Below are positions 8,371 to 18,274 of a stretch of 64,000 nt of DNA, in pieces. This stretch comes from Paraclostridium tenue (lineage in GTDB: Bacteria; Bacillota; Clostridia; Peptostreptococcales; Peptostreptococcaceae). Numbering within the stretch: the stretch's first letter is position 1; every line of letters begins with the position of its first letter. The position numbers and the translations under genes were made by a program. The DNA lies in contig NZ_BAAACP010000005.1 in the NCBI RefSeq assembly GCF_039521565.1, forward strand, positions 62,001 to 126,000. The letters run 5' to 3'. Below the pieces are notes generated by a model. That model did not search any database. It was given only the letters and a program-made list of their open reading frames with translations, and was not told the DNA's origin.

Positions 8371-9225
8371 GTGGTAGATCTTATAAATAATATAAAAAAT
8401 AATATAAAAAGTAATGTGCAAAATAATTTCATATATAGACAAATAAATATAAATGATGTAAATTCAAGAGCTGCAGCTATGTCTTATTATTTATTGCTTT
8501 CTATATTTCCATTTTTAATATTCATGATTAATTTATTAGGATATATACCTATAATACATATAAATAAGTTTTTGCACTCATTTGATGATTTGATTCCTCA
8601 TAGTGCTTTTGCACTTATAGAATCTATAATAAAATCAGCAATATATGATAGAAATATAAGTTTAACAATTATGAGTTTTATTTTTACTTTATGGAGTTCA
8701 TCTAGAGCTGTTAGGGTATTTATAAAAGGTATAAATAAATCTTATAACCTTAAAGAAACAAGATCATTTTTTAAACTTATATTGATCTCTTTCTATTTTA
8801 CAGTAGAGCTTATAGTTTTAATAGTTTCATCTATGGTATTTTTATTATATGGAGAAAAAGTAGGTTTTGTAGTATTTAAGTTTTTAGGATTAAGTAAGAT
8901 ATTTATTCCAACATGGAACTTATTTAGATATTCATTTGTAATTGCAATAACAATATGGATAGTTAGCTCTCTTTTTAGATATGGTCCAAATAAGAAAATT
9001 ACATTGATAGAGGCTATGCCAGGAGCTGTACTTTCTATATTTGGATGGATATTAGTATCAGTTGTATTTTCTTTTTATACTAATAACTTTTCAAATTATC
9101 AAGTTATATATGGGAGTATAGGAGGTATAATAGCTCTTCTTACATGGTTTTATTTGAGTAGTTGGATTATGCTTTTAGGGTGTGAGATAAATGCTCTTAT
9201 ATATTATAAGAGAGAAAGATATTAA
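8371..9225 (+). CDS. YihY/UPF0761 family inner-membrane protein
   Basis: About 284 residues with six predicted transmembrane segments. Family signatures include SRAAAMSYYLLLSIFPFLIF near residue 30 and, near the end, LTWFYLSSWIMLLGCEINA. The family was once called ribonuclease BN by error; no enzymatic role is established and a transport role is presumed. The start is uncertain: GTG 8371 is the first in-frame candidate, but the purine-rich AAGGGTGG overlaps it, so initiation may be a little downstream. LUD-domain gene follows 25 bases later and is probably cotranscribed. Confidence 0.85.
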   Translation: MVDLINNIKNNIKSNVQNNFIYRQININDVNSRAAAMSYYLLLSIFPFLIFMINLLGYIPIIHINKFLHSFDDLIPHSAFALIESIIKSAIYDRNISLTIMSFIFTLWSSSRAVRVFIKGINKSYNLKETRSFFKLILISFYFTVELIVLIVSSMVFLLYGEKVGFVVFKFLGLSKIFIPTWNLFRYSFVIAITIWIVSSLFRYGPNKKITLIEAMPGAVLSIFGWILVSVVFSFYTNNFSNYQVIYGSIGGIIALLTWFYLSSWIMLLGCEINALIYYKRERY

Positions 9226-9249
9226 AAAATTATAAGTGAGGGGATAAAC

Positions 9250-9891
9250 ATGGATAAAAATTTAAATTGGGTAAATGAAAAAAGAATTGAAAGAACTATT
9301 AAATCACTTGAAAGTAACAATATGAATGGATATTTAGTAAATTCAAATGAAGAATTAATTCAAAAAATAACTGAATTAGTTAAAAAAGATTCGCTAGTTG
9401 CATGTGGAGGATCTCAAACACTTTTTGAAACAGGTATAATAGAACATTTAAGAAATGGTAGATATAATTTTTTAGATAGATATTTAAAAAACTTAACTCC
9501 CAAAGATTTAAAGGATATGCATAGAAAAGCTTTTCTATCAGATGCATATTTTACTAGCACTAATGCTATAACAGAAAATGGGGAATTATATAATGTAGAT
9601 GGCAATGGAAATAGAATAGCTGCTATGCTTTATGGACCAGATAAAGTTATAGTTATATGTGGTATAAATAAAATAGTAAAAGATATTAATGAGGCTATAA
9701 GAAGAAATGAGTTATTATCAGGACCAGCAAATGCTAAAAGATTAGATACAAAAACTCCTTGCAAAACAACGGGATATTGTATGGATTGTAATAGTAGTGA
9801 TAGGATATGCTGTGAATATTCAGTAATAAAAAGACAAAGAACAAAAGATAGAATACATGTTATATTTTTAAATGAAAGTTTTGGATATTAA
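9250..9891 (+). CDS. LUD-domain (lactate utilisation, LutC-like) protein
   Basis: 213-residue soluble protein of the LUD (DUF162) family. The ligand-binding loop VACGGSQTLFETG is near residue 45 and a C-terminal cysteine group (CKTTGYCMDC and CC about 170-192) could bind a metal or Fe-S cluster. LutC-type proteins belong to lactate oxidation operons, but no LutA or LutB partner is visible, so this is one of the stand-alone clostridial members whose role is unclear. Ribosome site GAGGGG at 9238-9243. Closely follows the YihY gene, and a long hairpin terminator follows. Confidence 0.85.
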   Translation: MDKNLNWVNEKRIERTIKSLESNNMNGYLVNSNEELIQKITELVKKDSLVACGGSQTLFETGIIEHLRNGRYNFLDRYLKNLTPKDLKDMHRKAFLSDAYFTSTNAITENGELYNVDGNGNRIAAMLYGPDKVIVICGINKIVKDINEAIRRNELLSGPANAKRLDTKTPCKTTGYCMDCNSSDRICCEYSVIKRQRTKDRIHVIFLNESFGY

Positions 9892-9894
9892 TTT

Positions 9895-9969
9895 AAAAAC
9901 CGTAATAAACAATTTAACTACTAATAAAAAATATATTATTAGTTAAAGGGTTGTTTATTACGGTTTTTT
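9895..9969 (+). terminator. Long hairpin terminator after LUD gene
   Basis: Outer arms AAAAACCGTAATAAACAA and TTGTTTATTACGGTTTTTT pair almost perfectly, with an inner imperfect stem (TTTAACTA/TAGTTAAA); ends in T6. Confidence 0.9.
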
Positions 9970-10048
9970 ATATAAATCATTATAATAGGAATAATATGTA
10001 ATTAAGTGATTAAACTACATATTAAGAGTATTATACCGAGGTGATATT

Positions 10049-10987
10049 GTGATAAGAGAAAGAAAAGTAAATAAACCTATAGTTGCTATAGAAAAAGGTA
10101 TGAGTGAAGGGAAAGCCTTAGAAAAAGCATTAGATATGTTACCTATTGACGAAATTATAAAACCAGGAGATAAAGTAGTAATTGCCCCAAATTGGGTTAA
10201 AGATTATCAGCCAAGCTCAGGAACAGTTGTTGGCCCTAATACATTAAAAAAATTGATAAAATATGTTAAAGAAAAAAATCCTAAAAGCATAACTATAGCA
10301 GTTGGTTCTGGAGGAGCTAAAACACCAGATGTTATGAAGAAAGTAGGATATGATAAAATACTTGAGGAAGAAAAAATAGAATTTGTGGATATGAATTATG
10401 GTCCATATATAGATTTAGATATAAATCATAATATAATAAAATCTACTCCTATAAACAAAATTGTAAATGAAGCTGATGTTATAATATCTTTTACTCAACT
10501 TAAAATGCATGAAGAAGCTACTATAACAGCAAGCATTAAAAATATAGCAATGGGTTGGCCACCAGCAGAGATTCATGGATATCCTAAGAAAAAAACTGGT
10601 ATACATGAAGATTTACATGGATTTATTAGTTGTATAATGAATAAGATTCCTATAGATATTTCTATTGTAAGTTGTGATAAAGCTATGATTGGAACAGGAC
10701 CTACAGGAGGAATACCAATTGATACAAATGGGCTTATACTAGTTGGAACAGATCCTGTAGCAGTAGATACTATAGGTGCAAGATTATTAGGTTTTTTACC
10801 ACAAGCTATTGCGTACTTATATAAATTATATAATGATGGTGTCGGAGAAGCCAAAGTTGAAAATATGACGATTAAAGGAATTGAACTTAAAAAAGCTGAA
10901 AAATTATTTACAAAAGCTGCTTATGGTAAATCAGTTATATTAGATAATAATGAAATAAAAAACATACATGGTTCACAACCAAAATAA
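10049..10987 (+). CDS. DUF362-domain protein
   Basis: 312 residues, DUF362 over most of its length, recognised by VIAPNWVKDYQPSSGTVVGP near residue 45 and the LVGTDPVAVDTIGARLLG segment near residue 230. Many DUF362 proteins are joined to a ferredoxin domain; none is present here and the protein has few cysteines. It has no signal peptide and is presumably cytosolic. GTG start at 10049 with GAGGTGA at 10039-10045. Function is not established for the family. The pentapeptide-repeat gene follows after 21 bases and has its own ribosome site, so an operon is likely. Confidence 0.82.
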   Translation: MIRERKVNKPIVAIEKGMSEGKALEKALDMLPIDEIIKPGDKVVIAPNWVKDYQPSSGTVVGPNTLKKLIKYVKEKNPKSITIAVGSGGAKTPDVMKKVGYDKILEEEKIEFVDMNYGPYIDLDINHNIIKSTPINKIVNEADVIISFTQLKMHEEATITASIKNIAMGWPPAEIHGYPKKKTGIHEDLHGFISCIMNKIPIDISIVSCDKAMIGTGPTGGIPIDTNGLILVGTDPVAVDTIGARLLGFLPQAIAYLYKLYNDGVGEAKVENMTIKGIELKKAEKLFTKAAYGKSVILDNNEIKNIHGSQPK

Positions 10988-11008
10988 ATTATTGCTAGGA
11001 GAATTTAT

Positions 11009-12199
11009 ATGGGTTATATAAATTTTAAGGAAGAAGTTTTTGTAGCTAAGAAACAACTAAAAAAGAGAAAAAAGAACAATGAAAATTTATTTAATGATAT
11101 GATAAAACATAAAGATTTAGCTAAAAATTATAATCCTTGTAAAACTTATAGTTATAAAATATTTAATGAAGATGAGTTTGGGAAAGAAGGAATCTTGGAT
11201 GAAGATAAATTTTCTACTATAGAAAATAAGGATATATTATGTTCAAAATTTATAGGATGTAAGTTTGATAATATAAAATTTAAAGAATGCAGATTTATAG
11301 GATGTACATTTGAAGGTTGTGAATTTGGAAAAGGCGGAGTAGCTTTTGAAAATTGTAGTTTTCTAAAAGAAGATAGTAATAGTAAGCCATCTTTGAATAA
11401 ATATGATAACTTCTCATGTACTTTTATACAGTGTGATATATATGCAAAATTTTTAAATTGTGTATTAGCCTTTGTAATTTTTGAACATTGTAAAATTAAA
11501 AATACAAATTTTGAGCAAAGTGATATGAATAGTGTAATAATTAAAGATAGTGAATTAGATATGATAATTATTTCAGATTGTGATTTATGTGGAGTTAAAG
11601 TTTTTTCAACATATATTAAAGATTTGGAGTTTAGAGATAAGTTTCAAACTAAACTAGATGAAAAAAGTTTTTTTGATAAAATATCTATAAGAAATAAAAC
11701 GAAAGAAGAATATGAAGGTATTTACATGGTGTATCAGACTATAGCTGATAAATTTAAAGAAAATTCTTTAGAGAATAATTTTGGTGAATATTATTATTTA
11801 TGCAAAACCACGCAAAGAAAAGCTCTAAAGTTTATACCTAAAATGGAATCTTATTTATATTGGCTAACATGTGGATATGGAGAAAGACCAGAATATGCAA
11901 TATATTCATCTTTAGTTATTATATTAGTATTTGCGATTTTATATCTATTTTTTGGAGTTGAAGTAGAAGAACAAGTAGTTATATATAATTTAACTACAAT
12001 TAAAAATTTGACATTGCCAAAATTTTTAGGTGATTTTAATGAAGCCATAACCTTAAGTATAGGTGCGTTTGGAGCAGTAGGTACAATCAATTGTGAACCT
12101 ACACCAATAAGTTATATTTTAACTAATCTAGAGATTTTAATTGGCATTATTATGATGGGACTAGGTATAGGAACATTAACTAGAAAAGTTGTAAGATAA
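11009..12199 (+). CDS. Pentapeptide-repeat protein with C-terminal two-helix pore-like domain
   Basis: 396 residues in three parts. A basic N-terminus (1-60) has KKRKK. Residues about 75-220 hold cysteine- and phenylalanine-rich pentapeptide repeats (for example CKFDN IKFKE CRFIG CTFEG CEF) expected to form a right-handed beta helix. The C-terminus (about 295-396) has a membrane segment (YAIYSSLVIILVFAILYLFF), a re-entrant-looking loop (ITLSIGAFGAVGTINC) and a second membrane segment, the layout of two-TM ion channels. The loop lacks a canonical TVGYG filter. An ion-conducting role is inferred from layout only. Ribosome site AGGAG at 10997-11001. Confidence 0.75.
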   Translation: MGYINFKEEVFVAKKQLKKRKKNNENLFNDMIKHKDLAKNYNPCKTYSYKIFNEDEFGKEGILDEDKFSTIENKDILCSKFIGCKFDNIKFKECRFIGCTFEGCEFGKGGVAFENCSFLKEDSNSKPSLNKYDNFSCTFIQCDIYAKFLNCVLAFVIFEHCKIKNTNFEQSDMNSVIIKDSELDMIIISDCDLCGVKVFSTYIKDLEFRDKFQTKLDEKSFFDKISIRNKTKEEYEGIYMVYQTIADKFKENSLENNFGEYYYLCKTTQRKALKFIPKMESYLYWLTCGYGERPEYAIYSSLVIILVFAILYLFFGVEVEEQVVIYNLTTIKNLTLPKFLGDFNEAITLSIGAFGAVGTINCEPTPISYILTNLEILIGIIMMGLGIGTLTRKVVR

Positions 12200-12234
12200 A
12201 TTAAAAACTTAAATTGTATGTTTATATAAAATCT

Positions 12235-12267
12235 AAAAGCCTTGAGTGTATACTCAAGGCTTTTTTT
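12235..12267 (+). terminator. Terminator after pentapeptide-repeat gene
   Basis: AAAAGCCTTGAG/CTCAAGGCTTTT stem with six-base loop and T7. Confidence 0.92.
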
Positions 12268-12538
12268 AGATTTTATATAAGAATCATTACTATTAAACCC
12301 CTAGTGCCAATCTCTATTATACTTAAAGTATTAGTTAATAGTTTTACTATTTGCTTTAATATCTTTATTTTATAAGTTCAAATATTTAGAAAAAAGTAAA
12401 TGTGCATAAAGCATTATAGGTCAAATAATAATTAATATACAGCTTATATGACAAATATTTAATTATTTAAATATATAACTAGATTCTGTTATTAGCTTAA
12501 ATAGTGTATAATTACTATCAGAAACAGGAGGAGATGAT
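12268..12538 (+). promoter_or_regulatory. Intergenic region with probable promoter for ABC exporter
   Basis: No gene seen. A perfect TATAAT at 12507-12512 lies 27 bases before the ABC ATPase start; no good -35 hexamer is visible at 17 bases (TTCTGT at 12484-12489). Ribosome site AGGAGG at 12527-12532. Confidence 0.45.
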
Positions 12539-13243
12539 ATGCAAAACTACATAAAATTTGAAAATGTAAAAAAGACTTATTCTATGGGTGAAGTCAAAAT
12601 AAATGCACTAGATGGTGTAGATTTCTCTATAGACAAAGGAGAACTTGTTATAGTTGTCGGAGCTAGTGGAGCTGGTAAGAGTACTATATTGAATATACTA
12701 GGAGGAATGGATACCCCAACATCAGGGTGTGTATTAGTGGATAATAAAAATATAAGTGAATATAATGAAAAAGAATTAACTAAGTATAGAAGATATGATA
12801 TAGGATTTGTATTTCAATTTTACAATCTAGTTCAAAATTTAACTGCAATAGAAAATGTTGAATTAGCAACTCAAATATGTAAAAATCCTTTAAATCCAAA
12901 AGATGTTATAAGTTCTGTAGGTCTTAATCATAGAAAAGATAACTTTCCATCTCAATTATCAGGAGGAGAGCAACAAAGAGTTGCTATAGCTCGTGCACTA
13001 GCTAAAAATCCAAAGCTTTTACTATGTGATGAGCCAACAGGAGCTCTAGATTATAATACTGGAAAAAATATACTAAAGGTACTTCAAGATACAAATAAAA
13101 ATCTTGGTATGACTGTTGTAATAATAACTCATAATATGGCAATAGCTCCTATGGGAGATAAAGTTATAACAGTTAAAAATGGTAAAGTACATAATATATT
13201 TAAAAATGAAGAATCTATTCCTATAGAAAGGATAGAGTGGTAA
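12539..13243 (+). CDS. ABC transporter ATP-binding protein (MacB/LolD type)
   Basis: 234-residue ATPase with Walker A GASGAGKST (41-49), signature LSGGEQQR (140-147) and Walker B LLLCDEP (about 160-166). The sequence belongs to the MacB/LolD/FtsE-like class that pairs with FtsX-type permeases working by mechanotransmission, often exporting peptides or sensing envelope stress. The downstream permease gene overlaps its last codons, so the two are translationally coupled and form one exporter. The substrate is unknown; no histidine kinase or response regulator is nearby, unlike bacitracin-type modules. Confidence 0.92.
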   Translation: MQNYIKFENVKKTYSMGEVKINALDGVDFSIDKGELVIVVGASGAGKSTILNILGGMDTPTSGCVLVDNKNISEYNEKELTKYRRYDIGFVFQFYNLVQNLTAIENVELATQICKNPLNPKDVISSVGLNHRKDNFPSQLSGGEQQRVAIARALAKNPKLLLCDEPTGALDYNTGKNILKVLQDTNKNLGMTVVIITHNMAIAPMGDKVITVKNGKVHNIFKNEESIPIERIEW

Positions 13244-16200
13244 AAATGAAAAACCCTTTACTTAAAGATACATTTAGAGAAATAAAAAAATCTAAAGGGA
13301 GATTTATATCTGTATTTGCCATAATAACATTAGGAGTTTCTTTTTTTACTGGCATAAAAGTTGCATCGCCAGTTATGAAATTAACTGCAGATAAATATTA
13401 TGATGACAATAATTTAATGGATATAACGGTAATATCAAATTTAGGATTAACAGATGAAGACGTTAAGGCTATTTCTAAAGTAGATAAAGTTGATAATGTA
13501 TATCCTACACATTCAAAGGAAGCTTTAACAAGTATTGGTACTAATCAATTAGTTTTAAAAATTCACGGATTACCTGATAAAGAAAATAGCAAAGATTACA
13601 TAAATAAGGTTAATATAACAAAAGGAAGATATCCTAAAAATTTAGGAGAATGTGTCATAGAGGACTCGTTAAATATTCCAATAGGAAGTACCATAAAGCT
13701 TTATGGTGATAATAATGAAAATCTAGGTGATACTTTAAGAAATATCGAATATAAAGTTGTAGGAAAAGTTGAAACTCCATATTATATATCAAATGCTAAA
13801 GGTAGTAGTAATATAGGTAATGGACAACTAGATGGCTTTATAATGGTTCCTGATAGAGAATTTAAGTTAGATGCGTATACAGAAATTTATGCTACAGCTA
13901 AAGATTCTAAAAAGTTTAATTCTTACGATAATAAGTATGAAGACCATATAAAAAAAACTAAGAATGCTATAGAAGATATAGGAAAGTTAAGAGCAAACTC
14001 AAGATATAAAGATATTAAAAATGAAGCTAATAAAAAGTTAGATGAAGGAAAAAATGAATTAAAAAATCAAAAGAAAAAAGTGTATAAAGAACTTTCTCTA
14101 GCTAATAATAATCTCAAAAAATCTGAGAAAGATCTTAATAATGGTATAAATGAATTAAGTCAAAAAGAAAAAGAATTAAACAATACTTTTTCTTTATCAG
14201 AAGAAAAAATAAAAGAAGAAGAAAATAAATTAGAAGATAGTGAAAAACGTCTAAATGAAAAAATAGAAGAATTCAATAAAAATAAAGATTCTATTCAACA
14301 ACAAATAGATAAGTCTAAGGAAGAGTTAAAGGTAAAAGAAAGTGAAATTATAACTCTTAAAGATTATATAGTTAGTATAGAAAATTTAATGTCTAATGAG
14401 TATGTAGATGATGATAAAAGAAAAGAGCTAGAAGTTATATTAAATCAAAGTAAGGAAAAATTAAAAATCTCAAAAGATTTATTAAACGATGCTAATGAAA
14501 AAATAAAGGCTAAAGAACAATTATTTAAAGAAACAGAGTCAAAATTATTAATGTCTAAAGATTCTATAGATAAAGGGAAAGAAGAAATAAATCTTCAAAA
14601 GAACAATCTAAAAACTAAGAAAAAAGAAGCTTTATATGAATTTGAAAAAGCCAAGTCTAAACTTAATAAAGGAAAAATAGATTTAGAAAAAGGCAAAAAA
14701 GAATATAATAAAAACAAAGAAAGAGCTGAATCTGAATTAGTTAAGGCAGAAAAAAAAATATTAACTGAGGAAAAAAAGATTAAAGATATAAAATCTGGAA
14801 AGTGGTATGTACTTGATAGAAATACAAACTATGGATTTGTAGATTATAAAAATTCTGCAGAAAGTATAGAATCAATATCTAAAATATTCCCTGTATTTTT
14901 CTTCTCATTATCAGCATTAATATGTTTAACTACTATGACTAGAATGGTAGATGAACAAAGAGTAAATATAGGTACTATGAAAGCACTGGGATACAACTCA
15001 AGTTCTATAATGCTTAAATATATATTATATTCATTAATGGCTAGTGTAGGAGGAAGTATATTAGGAAATATAATAGGGTTTACAGTATTTCCTTCAATAA
15101 TATACAATGCATACAATAGTACAACTTATACACTACCAAATGTTAGTTTAAGCTTTGACATAAAATTATTATTATTGTCTACTATAATAGCAGTTTTAAC
15201 AACTACATTAGCTTCTGTATATTCTTGTTACAAAGAGTTAAAAGAAGTTCCATCTATGTTAATGAGACCTAAAGCTCCTAAAGAGGGTAAACGTATATTA
15301 CTTGAGCGTATACCATTTATATGGAATAAATTAAACTTTATACAAAAGGTAACTTGTAGGAATATATTTCGATATAAAAAGAGATTTTTTATGACTATAA
15401 TAGGTGTAGCAGGATGTAGTGCTCTTTTAGTTACTGGATTTGGAATAAAAGACTCCATAACTTCTATAGTAGATAATCAATATAATAATCTAATGAAGTA
15501 TAATCTAACACTAAATTATAGTAAAGATGTTGATAAAGATATTAAAACTGATGAAATAAATAGTATAAGTAAAGATAGTAGAATTAATGATTATTTAAAT
15601 ATTAAAAGTAAAAGCTTTAAAGCAATTAAAAATTCTAATAAAAAAGATGTAACTATTATAGTTCCTGAAAATAAAGAGAACATAAATAAATTTATAAGTC
15701 TTAAAAATAGGGCAAATAGTAAAACGTATCAATTAAATGACAATGGTGTTTTAATTAATGAAAAATTAGCTAAACTGCTTAACGTTAAAATAGGAGATTT
15801 AATAACTTTAGAAAATGAAGAAAATAAAACTTTTAAAGTTAAAGTAGATGGCATAGTTGAAAATTATGTAGGTCACTACATATATATGAGTCCTAAATTT
15901 TATAAAAAAGTATTTAAAGAAAATGTTAAATTTAATCAAATACTTATAAATATAAAAAATAAAAAAATATCAGAAGCTGAGTTAGGAAAAGATATGATGA
16001 AATTAAAGAATATAAGTTCAGCTACATTTAACACAAATTCAAAAGAATCTTTTTCTGATATGATTTCTAACTTAAATAGTGTTGTAATACTTATAATAGT
16101 ATCTGCAGGAACATTGGCTTTTATAGTTTTATACAATCTTACAAACGTTAATATAAGTGAAAGAATAAGGGAAATAGCAACTATTAAAGTGTTAGGATTT

Positions 16201-16473
16201 TATGATAGAGAAGTATCTTCTTATGTATTTAGAGAGAATGTAATTTTAGCTATAATAGGAACAATTTTAGGACTTTTTTGGGGAGTTTTTCTACACCGAT
16301 TTGTAATGACTACAGCAGAGTTGGATTTTATTATGTTTGGAAGAGAAATAAAAGTTATAAGCTTTGTATTATCTGCTTTACTAACATTTGTATTTGCAAC
16401 ACTAGTAAATTTATGCATATATTATAAGTTAAAGAAAATTAAAATGGTAGAATCATTAAAATCTGTAGATTAG
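13237..16473 (+). CDS. FtsX-family ABC permease with long coiled-coil ectodomain
   Basis: 1078 residues. One TM helix near residues 20-45, then an extracytoplasmic region, three TM helices (about 545-680), a second TM-flanked extracytoplasmic region (about 720-930) and three final helices: the doubled FtsX arrangement. Between TM1 and TM2, residues about 255-520 are almost pure heptad-like Glu/Lys-rich sequence and should form a long coiled-coil hairpin reaching into the wall. GTG 13237 has AAAGGA at good spacing and overlaps the ATPase gene by 7 bases; ATG 13246 is the alternative start. Works with the preceding ATPase; substrate unknown. Confidence 0.9.
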   Translation: MVKMKNPLLKDTFREIKKSKGRFISVFAIITLGVSFFTGIKVASPVMKLTADKYYDDNNLMDITVISNLGLTDEDVKAISKVDKVDNVYPTHSKEALTSIGTNQLVLKIHGLPDKENSKDYINKVNITKGRYPKNLGECVIEDSLNIPIGSTIKLYGDNNENLGDTLRNIEYKVVGKVETPYYISNAKGSSNIGNGQLDGFIMVPDREFKLDAYTEIYATAKDSKKFNSYDNKYEDHIKKTKNAIEDIGKLRANSRYKDIKNEANKKLDEGKNELKNQKKKVYKELSLANNNLKKSEKDLNNGINELSQKEKELNNTFSLSEEKIKEEENKLEDSEKRLNEKIEEFNKNKDSIQQQIDKSKEELKVKESEIITLKDYIVSIENLMSNEYVDDDKRKELEVILNQSKEKLKISKDLLNDANEKIKAKEQLFKETESKLLMSKDSIDKGKEEINLQKNNLKTKKKEALYEFEKAKSKLNKGKIDLEKGKKEYNKNKERAESELVKAEKKILTEEKKIKDIKSGKWYVLDRNTNYGFVDYKNSAESIESISKIFPVFFFSLSALICLTTMTRMVDEQRVNIGTMKALGYNSSSIMLKYILYSLMASVGGSILGNIIGFTVFPSIIYNAYNSTTYTLPNVSLSFDIKLLLLSTIIAVLTTTLASVYSCYKELKEVPSMLMRPKAPKEGKRILLERIPFIWNKLNFIQKVTCRNIFRYKKRFFMTIIGVAGCSALLVTGFGIKDSITSIVDNQYNNLMKYNLTLNYSKDVDKDIKTDEINSISKDSRINDYLNIKSKSFKAIKNSNKKDVTIIVPENKENINKFISLKNRANSKTYQLNDNGVLINEKLAKLLNVKIGDLITLENEENKTFKVKVDGIVENYVGHYIYMSPKFYKKVFKENVKFNQILINIKNKKISEAELGKDMMKLKNISSATFNTNSKESFSDMISNLNSVVILIIVSAGTLAFIVLYNLTNVNISERIREIATIKVLGFYDREVSSYVFRENVILAIIGTILGLFWGVFLHRFVMTTAELDFIMFGREIKVISFVLSALLTFVFATLVNLCIYYKLKKIKMVESLKSVD

Positions 16474-16489
16474 TAAAGGAAGATATAAA

Positions 16490-17185
16490 ATGGTATATGA
16501 AAATATGGTAAAGGCTACTTTTATAAAAAGGCCTAATAGATTTATAGCACACTGTATGATAAATGGAAAAGAAGAAATAGTTCATGTTAAAAATACTGGC
16601 AAATGCAAAGAATTGTTAATTGAAGGATGCACAGTATATCTTCAAGAACACGATAATCCAAATAGAAAAACAAAATATTCTTTAATAAGTGTTATAAAAG
16701 GAAATAGACTTATTAATATGGATTCTCAAGTACCAAATAAAGTAGCTTATGAAGCTTTAGTTAATAAAGATATAATACTACCAGGCTTAAATGAAGAAAT
16801 TACCTATATAAAAGCTGAAAAAACATATAAATCTTCTAGATTTGATATTTATATAGAAACTGAAAATAAGAAGGCTTTTGTAGAGATAAAAGGTGTTACT
16901 TTAGAAGAAGATGGTGTAGTATTATTTCCAGATGCAAAGACTGAAAGAGGTGTTAAGCATATTAATGAGCTTGTAGAAGCTAGTAAAGATGGATATATAA
17001 GCTATATACTATTTGTAATACAAATGAAAGGTGTTAAATACTTTACACCTAATACTAAAATGCATAAAGAATTTGCAGATACATTAAAAAATGCTAGCTT
17101 AAAAGGAGTAAATATCATTGCATATGATTGTAATGTAGACTATAAATCTATAAGCATAAATAAAAAAGTAAAAGTTGTTTTATAA
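16490..17185 (+). CDS. sfsA: SfsA family protein (DNA/sugar fermentation stimulation protein)
   Basis: 231 residues, standard SfsA length. Family motifs include the N-terminal FIKRPNRFIAHC, HVKNTGKCKELL and the nuclease-like core SRFDIYIE ... AFVEIKGVTL, followed by FPDAKTERGVKH, which carries the PD-(D/E)XK-like acidic and lysine residues. E. coli SfsA is linked to maltose gene activation and the family is annotated as a DNA/RNA nuclease; the physiological role in Firmicutes is unclear. Ribosome site AAAGGAAG sits 7 bases before ATG 16490. It starts 16 bases after the permease gene and may be in the same transcript. Confidence 0.93.
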   Translation: MVYENMVKATFIKRPNRFIAHCMINGKEEIVHVKNTGKCKELLIEGCTVYLQEHDNPNRKTKYSLISVIKGNRLINMDSQVPNKVAYEALVNKDIILPGLNEEITYIKAEKTYKSSRFDIYIETENKKAFVEIKGVTLEEDGVVLFPDAKTERGVKHINELVEASKDGYISYILFVIQMKGVKYFTPNTKMHKEFADTLKNASLKGVNIIAYDCNVDYKSISINKKVKVVL

Positions 17186-17186
17186 A

Positions 17187-17233
17187 TTTAAAATAGTGTA
17201 ATTCAGTAAATAACTGGGTTATGCTATTTTTTT
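17187..17233 (+). terminator. Terminator after sfsA
   Basis: Imperfect hairpin AAAATAG...CTATTTT with inner pairs and T7. Confidence 0.75.
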
Positions 17234-17336
17234 ATGTTTTTATCAATTCCAAAAGTTACAAAAAGGTTACATATTTTAAAAATTCCTTTAATATACATTA
17301 CTATACAAGGTTAATAAAAATAAGAAAGGAGATTTT

Positions 17337-18233
17337 ATGTATATAAAAAATAAGAAAATTTTAATAGGATTGTTTAGTACCCTAACTATAATTGGAGGGT
17401 TATTTTATGGATATGAAACTGCAAAAAAGGATATAAAAATAATTTCTAATAAAGAATCGAAAGAAATTTCTACTTTTAAATATACTATAGATGAAGTTAT
17501 AAAAGAACATGATTTAAAATTTGGTGAAAATGACATAATTAAACTAAACTTAAATGGAAATAAAAAAGAATCTGTTAAATTGGATACAAAACTAGAAGAT
17601 AATATGGTTATAGAACTTGTAAGTGTGTCGAAAGGAACTATTTCTAAATATAAAGAAGTAGATTTTGAAACTAAAGTAATACAAGATAAAAACTTATTAA
17701 AAGGTAAATCTTTAGTAGCTCAGGAAGGCTCAAAAGGTAAAAATAATTTGATATATGATGTTGTATATCATAATGGTAAGTTGGTAGAAAAAAAATTCTC
17801 AAAAGAATTAGTATCTAAAAAACCACAAGATAAAATAATTAAAAAAGGAACTAAGGTAGTTGAAGAAGTTGTAGTAGCTACATCTAAACAAGTAAATAAC
17901 AAAATAGAGTCTAAGCAAATTTCAAACACTTCATCAAACAGTGAATTAGCTTCAAACAAATCTTTATCAGGGAAACATATGAGTGTAGTAGCAACAGCTT
18001 ATGCAGGAGATAGTATAACTTCAACAGGAACAGTACCTAAATGGGGAACCATAGCAGTAGACCCTAGAATTATACCATATGGAACTAAAGTTTATATACC
18101 TAAGTTTAACCAAACATTTGTAGCTGAAGATTGTGGTGGAGCTATAAAAGGAAATAAAATAGATATATTTATGAATAGTGAAGGTAAAGCTTATGATTGG
18201 GGTAGAAAAACTATAGATATATATATACAATAA
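17337..18233 (+). CDS. G5/3D-domain cell-wall protein (YabE-like)
   Basis: 298 residues. N-terminal signal anchor (ILIGLFSTLTIIGGLFYGY, about 9-27), a DUF348-like segment (about 45-100), a G5 domain (about 100-178), a Ser/Asn-rich linker, and a C-terminal 3D domain (about 215-298) with VATAYAGDS, AVDPRIIPYGTKVYIP and EDCGGAIKGNKIDIF, whose three aspartates name the family. Similar proteins (YabE, Rpf-like) are thought to be peptidoglycan lytic transglycosylases acting in wall turnover or spore revival. Ribosome site AGAAAGGAG before ATG 17337. Monocistronic. Confidence 0.88.
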   Translation: MYIKNKKILIGLFSTLTIIGGLFYGYETAKKDIKIISNKESKEISTFKYTIDEVIKEHDLKFGENDIIKLNLNGNKKESVKLDTKLEDNMVIELVSVSKGTISKYKEVDFETKVIQDKNLLKGKSLVAQEGSKGKNNLIYDVVYHNGKLVEKKFSKELVSKKPQDKIIKKGTKVVEEVVVATSKQVNNKIESKQISNTSSNSELASNKSLSGKHMSVVATAYAGDSITSTGTVPKWGTIAVDPRIIPYGTKVYIPKFNQTFVAEDCGGAIKGNKIDIFMNSEGKAYDWGRKTIDIYIQ

Positions 18234-18274
18234 TAAAATTATAATCAAATAAGCATATTTAAAATATTTTATAT

